From: Acinetobacter sp. CFCC 10889 | Lineage (GTDB): Bacteria > Pseudomonadota > Gammaproteobacteria > Pseudomonadales > Moraxellaceae | DNA length: 64,000 nt | Direction of reading: 5' to 3' | Assembly (NCBI RefSeq): GCF_003268395.1 | Contig: NZ_LQXQ01000007.1 | Span: forward strand, 42,686 to 106,685 | In this document: positions 43,010 through 52,512 of the stretch, piece after piece | Position numbering within the stretch: position 1 is the first letter of the stretch | Layout: each line of letters begins with the position of its first letter | The notes under the pieces: generated by a model | Seen by the model: the letters and a program-made list of their open reading frames with translations, nothing else | What the model was told of the DNA's origin: nothing | Database searches by the model: none | Translations under genes and position numbers: made by a program

Positions 43010-43468
43010 TTAACAAAAAAATTTCCATTCATCATAATTTCCCACCGTAATCGAATCAATCACGGCATGATCAGGCAGTTCTAAAACAGTGTCATATAAC
43101 TCGTCATTGGGTGAAGCCAACCAAAGTACCATGCCAAAATTTTGATTTAAAATCAAAGCGCCATTTGCCATAACGAGATCTAAACTGATCTCTTTCAACT
43201 GCTGCAAGGTCATGCCTGCATAGACCTGCCCCGCATATTTTCCTTGATATTCAGTTTCAGCCGTTATCCCAATGATCACGCCATCACGAGATGCCACGCT
43301 CAGTACACCCTGTAAATGAAAATACTCAATGCTTTGATTTGAAAATATATTTTCCTTATGTTCACATCCCATCATCAGCAATTCATCTCGATATACTTCA
43401 ATATTTGCACCGAGTTGGATCTGTGCAATCGCTTGATAAGGAATAATATCTGCTGTTAAATCAACCAT
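43010..43468 (-). CDS. Hypothetical protein
   Basis: A 152-residue acidic protein without TM or signal segments (VDLTADIIPYQAIAQIQLGA, GMTLQQLKEISLDLVMANGA). It resembles small immunity- or SMI1-like accessory proteins only in size and composition; no family is assigned. It lies 51 bp downstream of a leucine-rich protein gene on the same strand. Confidence 0.65.
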   Translation of the reverse strand: MVDLTADIIPYQAIAQIQLGANIEVYRDELLMMGCEHKENIFSNQSIEYFHLQGVLSVASRDGVIIGITAETEYQGKYAGQVYAGMTLQQLKEISLDLVMANGALILNQNFGMVLWLASPNDELYDTVLELPDHAVIDSITVGNYDEWKFFC

Positions 43469-43519
43469 TTCCTCTGCCCTGTCTTAAGATGTTCTGATTC
43501 ATTTTAGATATTATTTAGA

Positions 43520-44368
43520 TTAAATATAGTCATTGCTAAAAGTTGCATTGGACATTTCTATAGAAAATTTAAGCCCTTGCATCTGTTTTAGAAATTTAGC
43601 TTCAGGATTTTGCAATTTTCCACCATTTTCAATGGTGAATTCTTTGAGTTGACGCAATCGTTGTAAAGGCAATAAACAGTCAAAATTCCCCATTTCACTT
43701 AAATAAATCGTTTCAAGCTGTGGTAATTCAGCCAAGTTCTGCATCACCTGCTTTGCATTTTTACAACGGCTCAGCTCAATATCCTGTAGATTTTTTAGGT
43801 GTTTCAACCAACTGATGTCTTGTAAACTTTTGATATTCACCAAATATAAAGCGATTAGATTCGGAAAATTGCGCAGTGTTACCCATTCACACGGCGCACT
43901 TTTTTCAAGCGCTAAAGTCTTGATTTGGTTATTTTGTGGGAATTGGAATCCCTCCACCGTAAAATTTTCAAGAAAAAGACAATTCAGCTGTGGATGATCA
44001 AATAAATGCTCAAATCGAGGGCTGTATCGTGTAAAAAGTTCCTGTAATTGGGGCAGTCGTTGCCAATCAATCGGCTCTCGTCCTGTAAATTTGCAATGCT
44101 TAATTTCAAGTCTGCATGCCTTTTGAAATTGGTATAAAAATGCACTGTTTTTAATACTCAAATTGGCTAAATGCACAATCTCCATATCGTTAAATATTTC
44201 AATAAAGTCATTGCTTTGTGAATTAAAAATATCACAGTGCTGCCCATCGAGAATCAAATTTTTAATTTGATGATTCTGTATATATTGCTGTACTTCTTTG
44301 GGGGGATCAGATTGTTGCAATACCAAAAAACGCGCTGCCCTTTCAGGTGCTGTACTGCCGATATACAT
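43520..44368 (-). CDS. Leucine-rich-repeat-like protein
   Basis: A 282-residue protein. Its second half shows irregular LRR-like units (WLKHLKNLQDIELSRCKNAK, LAELPQLETIYLSEMGNFDC, LQRLRQLKEFTIENGG). There is no signal peptide. It may be a binding or scaffold protein. The pair with the following 152-residue gene may be functional but is unproven. Confidence 0.65.
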   Translation of the reverse strand: MYIGSTAPERAARFLVLQQSDPPKEVQQYIQNHQIKNLILDGQHCDIFNSQSNDFIEIFNDMEIVHLANLSIKNSAFLYQFQKACRLEIKHCKFTGREPIDWQRLPQLQELFTRYSPRFEHLFDHPQLNCLFLENFTVEGFQFPQNNQIKTLALEKSAPCEWVTLRNFPNLIALYLVNIKSLQDISWLKHLKNLQDIELSRCKNAKQVMQNLAELPQLETIYLSEMGNFDCLLPLQRLRQLKEFTIENGGKLQNPEAKFLKQMQGLKFSIEMSNATFSNDYI

Positions 44369-44476
44369 GCAATGCCCTTATATGATTTAAATGAAATATG
44401 ATTTTAGAATACAACCCATAACATAGAAAAAGAGAGTTATTTTTCTATTATATTGCCAATTTTATATTTGAATGCA

Positions 44477-44512
44477 ATAAAAAGCCTGAGCAAAATGCCA
44501 CTTGCTCAGGCT
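44477..44512 (-). terminator. Terminator of the cyd operon
   Basis: AGCCTGAGCAA-N8-TTGCTCAGGCT, an 11-bp perfect stem, followed on the minus strand by TTTTATTG. Confidence 0.85.
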
Positions 44513-44540
44513 GATCACAACATAATCAATTCAGCTCTTT

Positions 44541-44648
44541 TTAATAAGCGAGCTGAATCAACATCCTAAAAAATCCTGCGATCACAGCAAGTGTTAGAAA
44601 ACCACCTAGCCATAAAATGATAAACCATTGAGTTTGAGATAATTTCAA
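44541..44648 (-). CDS. 35-residue cytochrome bd accessory subunit (DUF2474-like)
   Basis: A TTG start at 44648 preceded by GAGGTGA encodes a single-helix peptide (WFIILWLGGFLTLAVIAGFF, ending RMLIQLAY). It follows cydB by 94 bp and lies just before the operon terminator. The length, the one helix and the position match DUF2474/CydX-type small subunits that stabilise bd oxidases. Confidence 0.75.
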   Translation of the reverse strand: MKLSQTQWFIILWLGGFLTLAVIAGFFRMLIQLAY

Positions 44649-44742
44649 TGTCGTCACCTCTATTTCTATGTTCGATATGCCAATGAAGTATCTAAATTGC
44701 TTAGGCTATTTACACCACCTAAGCAAACCGATTGCACTAAAC

Positions 44743-45747
44743 TTAATGATAACCTTCATCACCCACACGGACTTTGTCACGGAATACCCAATATGACAGC
44801 CCTGTATAAATCAAGATGATTGGAATCAAAATCAATGCACCAATTAAAGCAAATAATTGACTGCTTTGTGGTGCTGCTGCATCCCAAATCGTAATGGATG
44901 GCGGAATGATATATGGCCATAGACTGATCATAAAGCCTGTATAAGCAAGGAAAACCAAAGCCAAAGTATAGATAAATGGGCTCAATTCAGCACGATTCTT
45001 ACATGCACGTAGAACGAGCCATGTAAATATCACCACCAAAATTGGTACAGGGCTAAAATACATCAACTGCGGTTGGCTAAACCAACGTGCTGCAATTTCA
45101 GGATGCGCCATCGGTGTATAGATACTCACTGCCCCAAAGATTACAAATAAAGCAATAATCATTTTCGGCATCAGTTTATACATACGATCTTGCAAGTCAT
45201 GGTCGGTTTTAAAGATTAACCAACCACATCCCAAAGCGGCATAAAGTACAACCACCCCAATCCCTGTAAATACAGTAAATGGAGTCAGCCAATCTAGCCC
45301 TCCACCCGCATACATGTGATTTTCAACTTTAATGCCTTGGATATACGCACCCAAGATCATGCCTTGGAAAAAACTCGCAAGAATAGAACCACCAATAAAA
45401 GCTTTATCCCACAAATGCTTGGTACGATTGGCTTTAAAGCGGAATTCAAAAGCCACGCCACGGAAGATTAAAGCGATGACCATGAAAATAATCGGTAAAT
45501 ATAAAGCGGATAATACAGTGGCATAGACCATCGGGAATGCCGCATATAATGCAGCACCACCAAGTACCATCCACGTTTCATTCCCATCCCACACAGGTGC
45601 GACAGTATTCATCATCACATCACGTTCGTGTTGATCTTTGAAGAATGGAAATAAAATCCCGATTCCCAAATCAAAACCATCCAACACCACGTAGATAAAT
45701 ACGCCAATGGCAATAATAACAATCCAAATCAGAGATAAATCAATCAT
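44743..45747 (-). CDS. cydB: Cytochrome bd oxidase subunit II
   Basis: A 334-residue membrane protein with eight or nine helices. The N-terminal DGFDLGIGILFPF and WDGNETWMVLGGAALYAAFP are the CydB signatures. It overlaps the cydA stop by one base (TAATG). It is partner to subunit I in quinol oxidation and oxygen reduction. Confidence 0.94.
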   Translation of the reverse strand: MIDLSLIWIVIIAIGVFIYVVLDGFDLGIGILFPFFKDQHERDVMMNTVAPVWDGNETWMVLGGAALYAAFPMVYATVLSALYLPIIFMVIALIFRGVAFEFRFKANRTKHLWDKAFIGGSILASFFQGMILGAYIQGIKVENHMYAGGGLDWLTPFTVFTGIGVVVLYAALGCGWLIFKTDHDLQDRMYKLMPKMIIALFVIFGAVSIYTPMAHPEIAARWFSQPQLMYFSPVPILVVIFTWLVLRACKNRAELSPFIYTLALVFLAYTGFMISLWPYIIPPSITIWDAAAPQSSQLFALIGALILIPIILIYTGLSYWVFRDKVRVGDEGYH

Positions 45748-47201
45748 TATTTACGCTCCTGTTCATTGCTATTTTGAGTATTTGCATCAACATCTAGGCT
45801 TTCTTCCACTGTACTGAGTGGACGTTTAGAAGCAAGAATCACCGCTTCTTCGCTATGTACTATGCCCTCAGGGCTTGCATGGATAAACTCAGGACCTTTA
45901 TGCATCAGTTTCAGCATGTAATAAATCCCGATTCCGAATACCACGCAGTACACCACCACGAAAATAATCAAAGTTAAACCAACTTGTTCAGCAGATACTG
46001 GCGACAAGGCATCTTTAGTGCGCATTACGCCATAAACCACCCATGGTTGACGACCGACTTCAGTGGTAAACCAACCTGCAAGTAAGGCAATGAAACCTGA
46101 AGGTCCCATCACAAAGGCAAAACGGTGTAACCATTTATTTTCATACAGCTTGCCACCTTTGCGTAATACCAATGCAAATAGTGCCAAGAGAATCATCAAT
46201 ACGCCTAATCCGACCATGATGCGGAAACTCCAAAACACCACCAATGAGTTTGGACGATCTTCTTTGGCAAATTCCTTTAAACCGTTCACCTCTCCATCCA
46301 TACTGTGGGTCATGATCAAGCTGCCCAAGTTTGGAATACCAATCGCATATTTCGTCTCTTCTGCTTCCATATCAGGAATACCGAATAAATATAACGGCAT
46401 ACCTTCGCCTTTATTGGTTTCCCAATGCCCTTCAATGGCAGCCAATTTGGCAGGTTGATGTTTCAAAGTATTTAAACCGTGATTATCACCAATGATCACT
46501 TGTAAAGGTGCAAGGATGAGAATCATCCACATTGCCATGGAAAATGACTTTTTCACCAAAGCATCACGGCGACCCTTGAGCAAATGCCATCCTGCTGTTG
46601 ATGCAACTAAAAGTGCTGAAACAAGGAATGCTGCTGCAGCCATGTGGGCTAAACGATATGGAAATGATGGGTTGAATACGATTGCAAACCAATCTTGCGG
46701 CACGATGATGCCATTTTCAATGCTAAAGCCTTGCGGGGTTTGCATCCAACTGTTAGAGGACAAAATCCAAAACATCGAAATACAAGTTCCGACTGCTACC
46801 ATGGCTGTGGCAAAGAAATGCGCTCGAGGTCCTACACGCCCCCAACCAAACAGCATGATACCGAGGAAGCCTGCCTCTAAGAAAAAGGCGCTTAAAACTT
46901 CATAAGTCAGCAATGGACCTGTCACAGAACCTGCTACACGGGAAAATTCACTCCAATTGGTACCGAACTGATAACTCATTACCACACCGGATACCACGCC
47001 CATACCAAAAGCCACGGCGAAGATTTTGACCCAAAACTTAAATAAGTCTTGATATACAGGGTCTTTGGTTTTTAGCCAACGCCATTCCAACACAGCAAGA
47101 AAGCTCGCTAAACCAATGGAAATTGCAGGGAAAATAATATGAAAAGACACAGTGAAAGCAAACTGAATGCGTGCCAATTCAAGTGCTGTAAGTCCTAACA
47201 T
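45747..47201 (-). CDS. cydA: Cytochrome bd oxidase subunit I (CioA-type, short Q-loop)
   Basis: A 484-residue subunit with haem-ligand regions at the N-terminus (RIQFAFTVSFHIIFPAISIG) and the quinol motif GRQPWVVYGVMRT. The length of 484 residues places it in the short Q-loop group, often cyanide-insensitive (CIO). AGGTGGTGTT precedes the ATG. A small overlapping gene lies upstream. Confidence 0.92.
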   Translation of the reverse strand: MLGLTALELARIQFAFTVSFHIIFPAISIGLASFLAVLEWRWLKTKDPVYQDLFKFWVKIFAVAFGMGVVSGVVMSYQFGTNWSEFSRVAGSVTGPLLTYEVLSAFFLEAGFLGIMLFGWGRVGPRAHFFATAMVAVGTCISMFWILSSNSWMQTPQGFSIENGIIVPQDWFAIVFNPSFPYRLAHMAAAAFLVSALLVASTAGWHLLKGRRDALVKKSFSMAMWMILILAPLQVIIGDNHGLNTLKHQPAKLAAIEGHWETNKGEGMPLYLFGIPDMEAEETKYAIGIPNLGSLIMTHSMDGEVNGLKEFAKEDRPNSLVVFWSFRIMVGLGVLMILLALFALVLRKGGKLYENKWLHRFAFVMGPSGFIALLAGWFTTEVGRQPWVVYGVMRTKDALSPVSAEQVGLTLIIFVVVYCVVFGIGIYYMLKLMHKGPEFIHASPEGIVHSEEAVILASKRPLSTVEESLDVDANTQNSNEQERK

Positions 47202-47416
47202 AACACCACCTCAACCTTTTCAAGCCATTCATTCTTTAATACGGCATTGTGCAGTTTTTGTTTTACGCCTTTAGCATAAACACAATGCGGTACAACCGTC
47301 TGTTGATTTATGATTGCAGTTTTTTTAACCAACTCGGTCAATTTACAACCCAACAAACAAAACAATAGGCGGAACAAATCTCTTCCCCGATTTATTGGGA
47401 ATAATTGCATTTGCAT
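47195..47416 (-). CDS. Possible 73-residue protein overlapping the cydA start
   Basis: An open frame (INRGRDLFRLLFCLLGCKLT ... KVEVVLC) ends 7 bp inside cydA, so it would couple to cydA translation. It has several Cys residues and mixed hydrophobic content. No family is recognised and the ribosome site is weak (GAGA). It could be a small leader protein or a chance frame. Confidence 0.4.
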   Translation of the reverse strand: MQMQLFPINRGRDLFRLLFCLLGCKLTELVKKTAIINQQTVVPHCVYAKGVKQKLHNAVLKNEWLEKVEVVLC

Positions 47417-47504
47417 AATAAATCTCTACATAAAATTCGAAAATTGAGCTGTTGTTTTTATCGCTGAAATATATGGATAAAACACAACAATTCACGACAT
47501 AAAA

Positions 47505-47963
47505 TTATGCAAAGAGGCTTGGTGGGGCTCGACCTTGCGGCAGGAGATACAGTCGCTGTAAAGCGAAGTAAACATGTTGATGGGTTTTGCTATAGGCAAT
47601 CAAACGGACTTGTATACGATCCAAAATCTCTTTGACCCCCAACTCAGGAGGTAATACCAAATTGCCATAGACCACACAATACTGACACTGATGGTTACTA
47701 TCGTGATGGTGACTGTTTTGATGATGAGTCAGTTGGTGTACATCTTGCCAATCGTCTTGAATCTGATCGAGATGTAAAAAATGATGGATGAAACTGTTGT
47801 CACGCGCATCTGTATGCTGACGCTGAGAATGTAACAATGAACGGGTAATATGCTCACAGACCGGAGCAATTTGATATTGCTCAGGGAGTAACGGTTGTAA
47901 AAAAACCGCAAGCTGTAACAATACTGTTGCAAATGCAAGCAACAGCCCACTACGTCTTAGCAC
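47505..47963 (-). CDS. DUF2946 family His-rich secreted protein
   Basis: A 152-residue protein with an N-terminal signal or anchor (LLLAFATVLLQLAVFLQPLL), a His-rich centre (HQLTHHQNSHHHDSNHQCQYC) and the typical C-terminal QGRAPPS. Such proteins occur with copper-resistance or respiratory genes; metal binding in the periplasm is inferred. The centre carries CxxC. Confidence 0.72.
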   Translation of the reverse strand: MLRRSGLLLAFATVLLQLAVFLQPLLPEQYQIAPVCEHITRSLLHSQRQHTDARDNSFIHHFLHLDQIQDDWQDVHQLTHHQNSHHHDSNHQCQYCVVYGNLVLPPELGVKEILDRIQVRLIAYSKTHQHVYFALQRLYLLPQGRAPPSLFA

Positions 47964-48183
47964 AATTGATTGCCCATTATTGGATCAAAGGTAAGAGTGA
48001 AGATTCACTTAAAATTTAAATCATCATGAGACAAACCATAATGGCTTTCGCATTGATTAAAAACCAAGCGCATCACTCAACTTTACATTTCTACTATAGT
48101 CTATATTTCAATATTTTTAAAGCATCTTTATTCACTTTACAGCAATACTTATATATTTTTATGCTAAGGAATTGTGCTAGCTT

Positions 48184-49011
48184 TTATTTAAAGTAATGTT
48201 TATATTCTGGATAAAAGAGCACAACAAATATCGTCATAACAAAAATAGCCCAAAATAAGATATTTGACCATTTAATAATCAATAACCGTCTTTCATTTAG
48301 TTGAAAACTTTCCATATTAAAAGCGCTTTTATACCAAGATCCTGTATCAATACGTGCACTCGGATTTTTAATCTGTAATTGTTGTAAAAAAGCACTATAC
48401 ATTTGATATTTATTTTTGAGAAAAAACACTTTCTTGAACGTAAAATCCAACTCAAACATTCGAGGATAATCTTGTAATTCCTTCTTATGTGTTAATGTAT
48501 AGCGTATTTCCATATGATGTGTTTTTCCTACTGAGACCATATGAACAGAATCAATATCACAATAATGGATCTGCTCAGTTGAACCATCTGTAAAAAGAAT
48601 CGCGACAGTATCAGGGTAAATCTGAAAGTTTTGGATGATTACTTTGGATTGAGATGTATATATCGTTCGATGAAGTAGAATAAAAATAGGCAATATCAAT
48701 ATAACACTGCCCAATATTCGCCAATATTTTTCAATAAAAGCATCATCAAAACCAATCAATATGCTCAATGATACAACCGTATAAACAATAAAAACTAAGA
48801 TCAGATATTTAATGATGCTACTCATCACATAAGCAGGCTTACCTTTCAGTGGCAATGGAAACTGCTGTTTGTATTGTGTTTTAAACATGTGATCCATACG
48901 TTCTTGCTTTTCTACAGCAACCTGTTCCATCCATTGTTGTCTTAAATGATGCAAATAAATCTTATTGGGATCAAATTTTTTCTTTTTTGCTCGTTGTCTA
49001 TATTTGGTCAT
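48184..49011 (-). CDS. Hypothetical membrane protein with three TM helices
   Basis: A 275-residue protein with a very basic N-terminus (KYRQRAKKKKFDPNK). Two helices lie around residues 66-110 (IIKYLILVFIVYTVVSLSIL, ILGSVILILPIFILL), then a soluble PH-like beta region, then a C-terminal helix (NILFWAIFVMTIFVVLFY). The layout recalls YcxB/STM3941-type proteins, but no family is assigned. It is monocistronic. Confidence 0.65.
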   Translation of the reverse strand: MTKYRQRAKKKKFDPNKIYLHHLRQQWMEQVAVEKQERMDHMFKTQYKQQFPLPLKGKPAYVMSSIIKYLILVFIVYTVVSLSILIGFDDAFIEKYWRILGSVILILPIFILLHRTIYTSQSKVIIQNFQIYPDTVAILFTDGSTEQIHYCDIDSVHMVSVGKTHHMEIRYTLTHKKELQDYPRMFELDFTFKKVFFLKNKYQMYSAFLQQLQIKNPSARIDTGSWYKSAFNMESFQLNERRLLIIKWSNILFWAIFVMTIFVVLFYPEYKHYFK

Positions 49012-49169
49012 ATTTTATATTTCACTTAATTCATCATACAAAATTTGCATATTTTATCTTTAAAATCCAATGTCACTCTTACATGGTTTGAGTGTATGAA
49101 AGCCCCTTTTAAAATGCAAATGTGATGCACTTGAATATTGATAATCCGAAGCGTATAGTGACATTAATT

Positions 49170-49188
49170 TAGTTACCCTAGTTAACTA
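49170..49188. promoter_or_regulatory. MarR-type operator at the marR start
   Basis: TAGTTA-CCCTAGT-TAACTA, a 6-bp inverted repeat ending 2 bp before the ATG at 49191. Its position suggests autorepression of the marR-MFS pair. Confidence 0.5.
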
Positions 49189-49190
49189 TT

Positions 49191-49628
49191 ATGCCACAAC
49201 AACAAACCTTGCGTGCTTTGATTTTAAAATGTGCCCGTATGCTCAGTGATGCAATTAACCAAATTCTAGAACCTCTAGGGCTCAATTATTCACTGTGGCA
49301 AGTGATTTATGTGATTCATTTAAAAAAACATTGTACTTCACTGGATATTGCTGAATATCTCAATGTCTCCAAACCCTCGATCACCAAACGTGTGCAAATC
49401 TTGCAACAGATGAATCTACTGACACAATTGGAGACTGAAGATAAGCGTCAAAAAATGCTTGCCCTTTCTGAGCAAGGTTTGCAGCTTTATCAAAGCTGTT
49501 CTATACGCATAGATGCCTTTGAACAGCAACTTTTAACGGATGTTTCACCGCAACAACAGCATGATGCAAAATCCACCATGGAATCGGTTATGCAACAACT
49601 TCAACTGATGAAATCAGGTGTGATATGA
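49191..49628 (+). CDS. MarR family transcriptional regulator
   Basis: A 145-residue winged-helix regulator (LDIAEYLNVSKPSITKRVQI, followed by ETEDKRQKMLALSEQG, the wing). It overlaps the MFS start by 4 bp (ATGA), so repressor and pump are co-translated. Confidence 0.9.
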   Translation: MPQQQTLRALILKCARMLSDAINQILEPLGLNYSLWQVIYVIHLKKHCTSLDIAEYLNVSKPSITKRVQILQQMNLLTQLETEDKRQKMLALSEQGLQLYQSCSIRIDAFEQQLLTDVSPQQQHDAKSTMESVMQQLQLMKSGVI

Positions 49629-50824
49629 ACAGTAAAGTCCCTTTATGGACACGAAATTTTATCTTAGTCAGTGCAATCAATTTCCAATTGGTCCTTATTT
49701 TCTACCTTTTGGTGGTGGTCATTGTTGGTTATGTGGTTGCAGAACTTGGTGCGAGTACCGCACAAGCAGGCTTAGTCTCAGGGTTATTCATTGTTGGTAC
49801 ACTGATCGGACGCTTATTGGTGGGTAAGTTCTTAGCACGTTTTGGACGTAAAACTACACTGATTGTTGGTTTAACAGGATTTTTAATCTTTTCAGGCTTT
49901 TATTTTATTAAGTTTGATGTGGCAATGCTTCTCGTCGTACGCTTTATGCATGGCTTTATGATGGGTATGGCATCCACTGTCTTGGGCACAATCATCGCTC
50001 AAATCCTTCCTCCAACACGACGTGGTGAGGGTATTGGCTACTACAGCATGAGCAGTACTTTGGGTACGGCGATTGGTCCATTTTTAGCGATCTGGATGAT
50101 GTTACATATTGGTTATCATGCTATTTTTATTTTGTCATCCATCATTGCAATGCTTTGTTTAATCGTAGCATTTTTTGTGAAAATCCCCGACTTACCACAG
50201 CAAGAAAAATCTATTCAAACCACAGTAACTGTTGAAAAAAGTAGTTGGCTATCACAATTTGTTGAGAAAAAAGCCCTGCCAATTTCTTTCATTATGTTGT
50301 TGACTTCGGTTTGTTATTCTGGGGTTTTATCTTTTGTGAATTTCTATGCCAAAGAAATTGATCTCGTTGAAACTGCTTCAGTCTTCTTTCTCATGTATGC
50401 GATTGCAATTTTAATTTCTCGTCCATTTACAGGTCCTTTAATGGATCGTAAAGGTGAAAATATTATTATGTATCCTGCATTTTTAATTATGGCAATTGCT
50501 TTATTCTTATTAAGCCAAGTACAAAATTCATGGATGTTATTGTTATGCGCAGCATTACTTGGTTTGGGCTATGGCAATATCCAATCTGTTTGTCAAACCG
50601 TAGCTGTTAAAAGTGCCAGTATCGAACGGATGGGTTTTGCAACTTCAACCTTTTTTATCTTTTTGGATGCTGGTTTAGGTTTTGGTCCTTATTTCTTAGG
50701 TTTGGCTTTAAACTCAATTAGTTATTCGACACTTTATATGTATAGTGCTGTTGCAGCTTTATTATGTATCTTCATTTATTATGTTTTACATGGCAAATAT
50801 GTCAAAGCTAAAGCATTGGCTTAA
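49625..50824 (+). CDS. MFS drug-efflux-like transporter
   Basis: A 399-residue twelve-helix MFS protein with the motif A loop (GRLLVGKFLARFGRKTTL) and a second half repeat (SRPFTGPLMDRKGENI). It is controlled by the coupled MarR gene. Substrate unknown; efflux of a toxic compound is inferred. Confidence 0.9.
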   Translation: MNSKVPLWTRNFILVSAINFQLVLIFYLLVVVIVGYVVAELGASTAQAGLVSGLFIVGTLIGRLLVGKFLARFGRKTTLIVGLTGFLIFSGFYFIKFDVAMLLVVRFMHGFMMGMASTVLGTIIAQILPPTRRGEGIGYYSMSSTLGTAIGPFLAIWMMLHIGYHAIFILSSIIAMLCLIVAFFVKIPDLPQQEKSIQTTVTVEKSSWLSQFVEKKALPISFIMLLTSVCYSGVLSFVNFYAKEIDLVETASVFFLMYAIAILISRPFTGPLMDRKGENIIMYPAFLIMAIALFLLSQVQNSWMLLLCAALLGLGYGNIQSVCQTVAVKSASIERMGFATSTFFIFLDAGLGFGPYFLGLALNSISYSTLYMYSAVAALLCIFIYYVLHGKYVKAKALA

Positions 50825-50840
50825 CTCATATCAATAAAGA

Positions 50841-50868
50841 AAAAGAGAACTCAAAGGTTCTCTTTTTT
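50841..50868. terminator. Bidirectional terminator between MFS and cas6f
   Basis: AAAAGAGAAC-TCAAAG-GTTCTCTTTTTT, followed by a T run on the plus strand and by A-derived U's on the minus strand. It ends both the MFS gene and the cas7fv-cas5fv-cas6f run. Confidence 0.85.
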
Positions 50869-50889
50869 ATATTCATCAGCAATATAAGT

Positions 50890-51489
50890 TTAAAACTCAG
50901 GTACAGTACTTTGTATATGTGCTGAACTTAAACCATAAGTGCTGAAAACCTGAGTTTCAGATTTTGTCGCAGATTTCTTTTCGATGAACAGTTTAAAGCT
51001 TTTGTCAGAGGTTAAGCTTTTCATTTGGATATAAGGCAAGTCCGTAGCCGTGACCACATTGCTATAACGTGCCAATGCTTCATCGAAACCAATATCACCA
51101 CGTTTCACACGATGACGTGCCAATCGCTCAGCATTGGTTTTGACCTGTTTACGACTATAGGTTGCATAACCTGCAATTTTAGCTTCAGGCACTTCTCGAA
51201 TAGATGTGATATGCAAATAATCCGTTAAACGCTCTAACCACTTTTGAATATTTATTTTTTCCAAATCTGCCCGAGTTTCTGCAAAAAGACGAATTTTTTC
51301 ACCTAAAAAGCCAATGCCTTTTTCGACATTAAAACGATATTGAGGAAAAGAAAGTCCAATATTGACTTTGTTATCCGCATCTTTAATTTCAGCAAATGCG
51401 ATATGCAACTGCGTATAGATACGTGACCATAATTCATAAGGTGAAAAATCATCATTTTTCATCAAAGTCACTTCAATATAATATTTCAT
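50890..51489 (-). CDS. cas6f: Cas6f (Csy4) crRNA endonuclease
   Basis: A 199-residue Cas6f. His29 (TQLHIAF) is at the same position as the catalytic His of Pseudomonas Csy4. The Arg-rich helix that grips the repeat stem is visible (YSRKQVKTNAERLARHRVKR), and the C-terminus has the typical FSTYGLS. It cuts the repeat after the CTGCC-GTATA-GGCAG hairpin and leaves an 8-nt 5' handle. It is the last gene of the effector run. Confidence 0.93.
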   Translation of the reverse strand: MKYYIEVTLMKNDDFSPYELWSRIYTQLHIAFAEIKDADNKVNIGLSFPQYRFNVEKGIGFLGEKIRLFAETRADLEKINIQKWLERLTDYLHITSIREVPEAKIAGYATYSRKQVKTNAERLARHRVKRGDIGFDEALARYSNVVTATDLPYIQMKSLTSDKSFKLFIEKKSATKSETQVFSTYGLSSAHIQSTVPEF

Positions 51490-51499
51490 TCAAATGACC

Positions 51500-52501
51500 T
51501 CATCGAATATCTGTAACATACGCAAGCCCTTTTTTACCCAAGTAAAAAGAGGATACGCCTGCATCTTCAATCTTTTCTTCTAAATCTCTCGCTTGTTCTT
51601 TAGAAATATTCAGATTGATCGTTAATTTACCACTCGCTTTATGAAGAAGTTGTTTAATCTCCCCCTCACCTTTTATAAACTTAGAATTAATGTATGGATT
51701 ACCCCAAACGATTTTTTGTTGCCCCGTAGTAAATCTTTCCATTAAATTCTTAGGAGTAAATCCATTATGAGAAATGCCTGTCAAACCACCTCTAGATGCT
51801 CTTATAATAGATGTATCATACATTTCAGATAATCTATCTAATTTCAAATATAGAGCAGAACAATACAAAGGTAACACACCCACTTTATTTGCAGATTCTT
51901 TTAAAGCAAAATTAGGATAACGACTAGATAAAATTTCAGCTATTTTCGTAATTTCATCTGTTGTTGAAACTTTTATCTTTTTCACCTCTTCCAATCTTTG
52001 CAAAATACTTAATGGATCTAGAATTGGAGGAACTTCTGATTCAGTATTTGTATGTTGAATAAATTGAATCAATTCATCCAAATTCATCCATAACACACTC
52101 CAAAATTCTTTTGCATAATTTACACTTAGCCAAGGATCACTTAACTTAATCATTCCTGTAAAAGAATTCTGATCTGTACTTCCTGAAATATTTCTCAAAT
52201 AAACAACTTCTTGACTTAAAACATATTCATCATGAATATCACTATCCTGTAAAGTATCCTCAATACTTTTAAAATAATAATCATCACGACTTCTAGCATC
52301 ATACAATTTTCGCTGATCTCCAATAAGTCTATTCAATATCCCCATTACAGTATTCTTGGTAATATTTCTAGACTTATAGTTTTCAGCTTTTTTATCGCCT
52401 AATGCTGTCATTGAGCCAATAAAATTACGCTTAACTGTATTATCTTCACCATCTAAAAAAGAGTTACGCCATGAAGATTCATATTCAATAATAATCTGCA
52501 T
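51500..52501 (-). CDS. cas5fv: Cas5fv, type I-F2 effector subunit
   Basis: A 333-residue protein beginning IIIEYESSWRNSFLDG and containing NFIGSMTALGDKKAENY. It fits the Cas5fv (PBPRB1993-like) subunit of I-Fv systems by position, size and the absence of csy1/csy2. In the Shewanella I-Fv complex this subunit binds the 5' handle, reads the PAM and replaces the missing large subunit. I prefer ATG 52501 with GAGG 6 nt upstream over GTG 52504. Confidence 0.85.
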   Translation of the reverse strand: MQIIIEYESSWRNSFLDGEDNTVKRNFIGSMTALGDKKAENYKSRNITKNTVMGILNRLIGDQRKLYDARSRDDYYFKSIEDTLQDSDIHDEYVLSQEVVYLRNISGSTDQNSFTGMIKLSDPWLSVNYAKEFWSVLWMNLDELIQFIQHTNTESEVPPILDPLSILQRLEEVKKIKVSTTDEITKIAEILSSRYPNFALKESANKVGVLPLYCSALYLKLDRLSEMYDTSIIRASRGGLTGISHNGFTPKNLMERFTTGQQKIVWGNPYINSKFIKGEGEIKQLLHKASGKLTINLNISKEQARDLEEKIEDAGVSSFYLGKKGLAYVTDIR

Positions 52502-52512
52502 CACTCACCTCA

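Noticed and set aside
46063..46905. Plus-strand frames opposite cydA
   Set aside because: Antisense shadows of a well-conserved oxidase gene.
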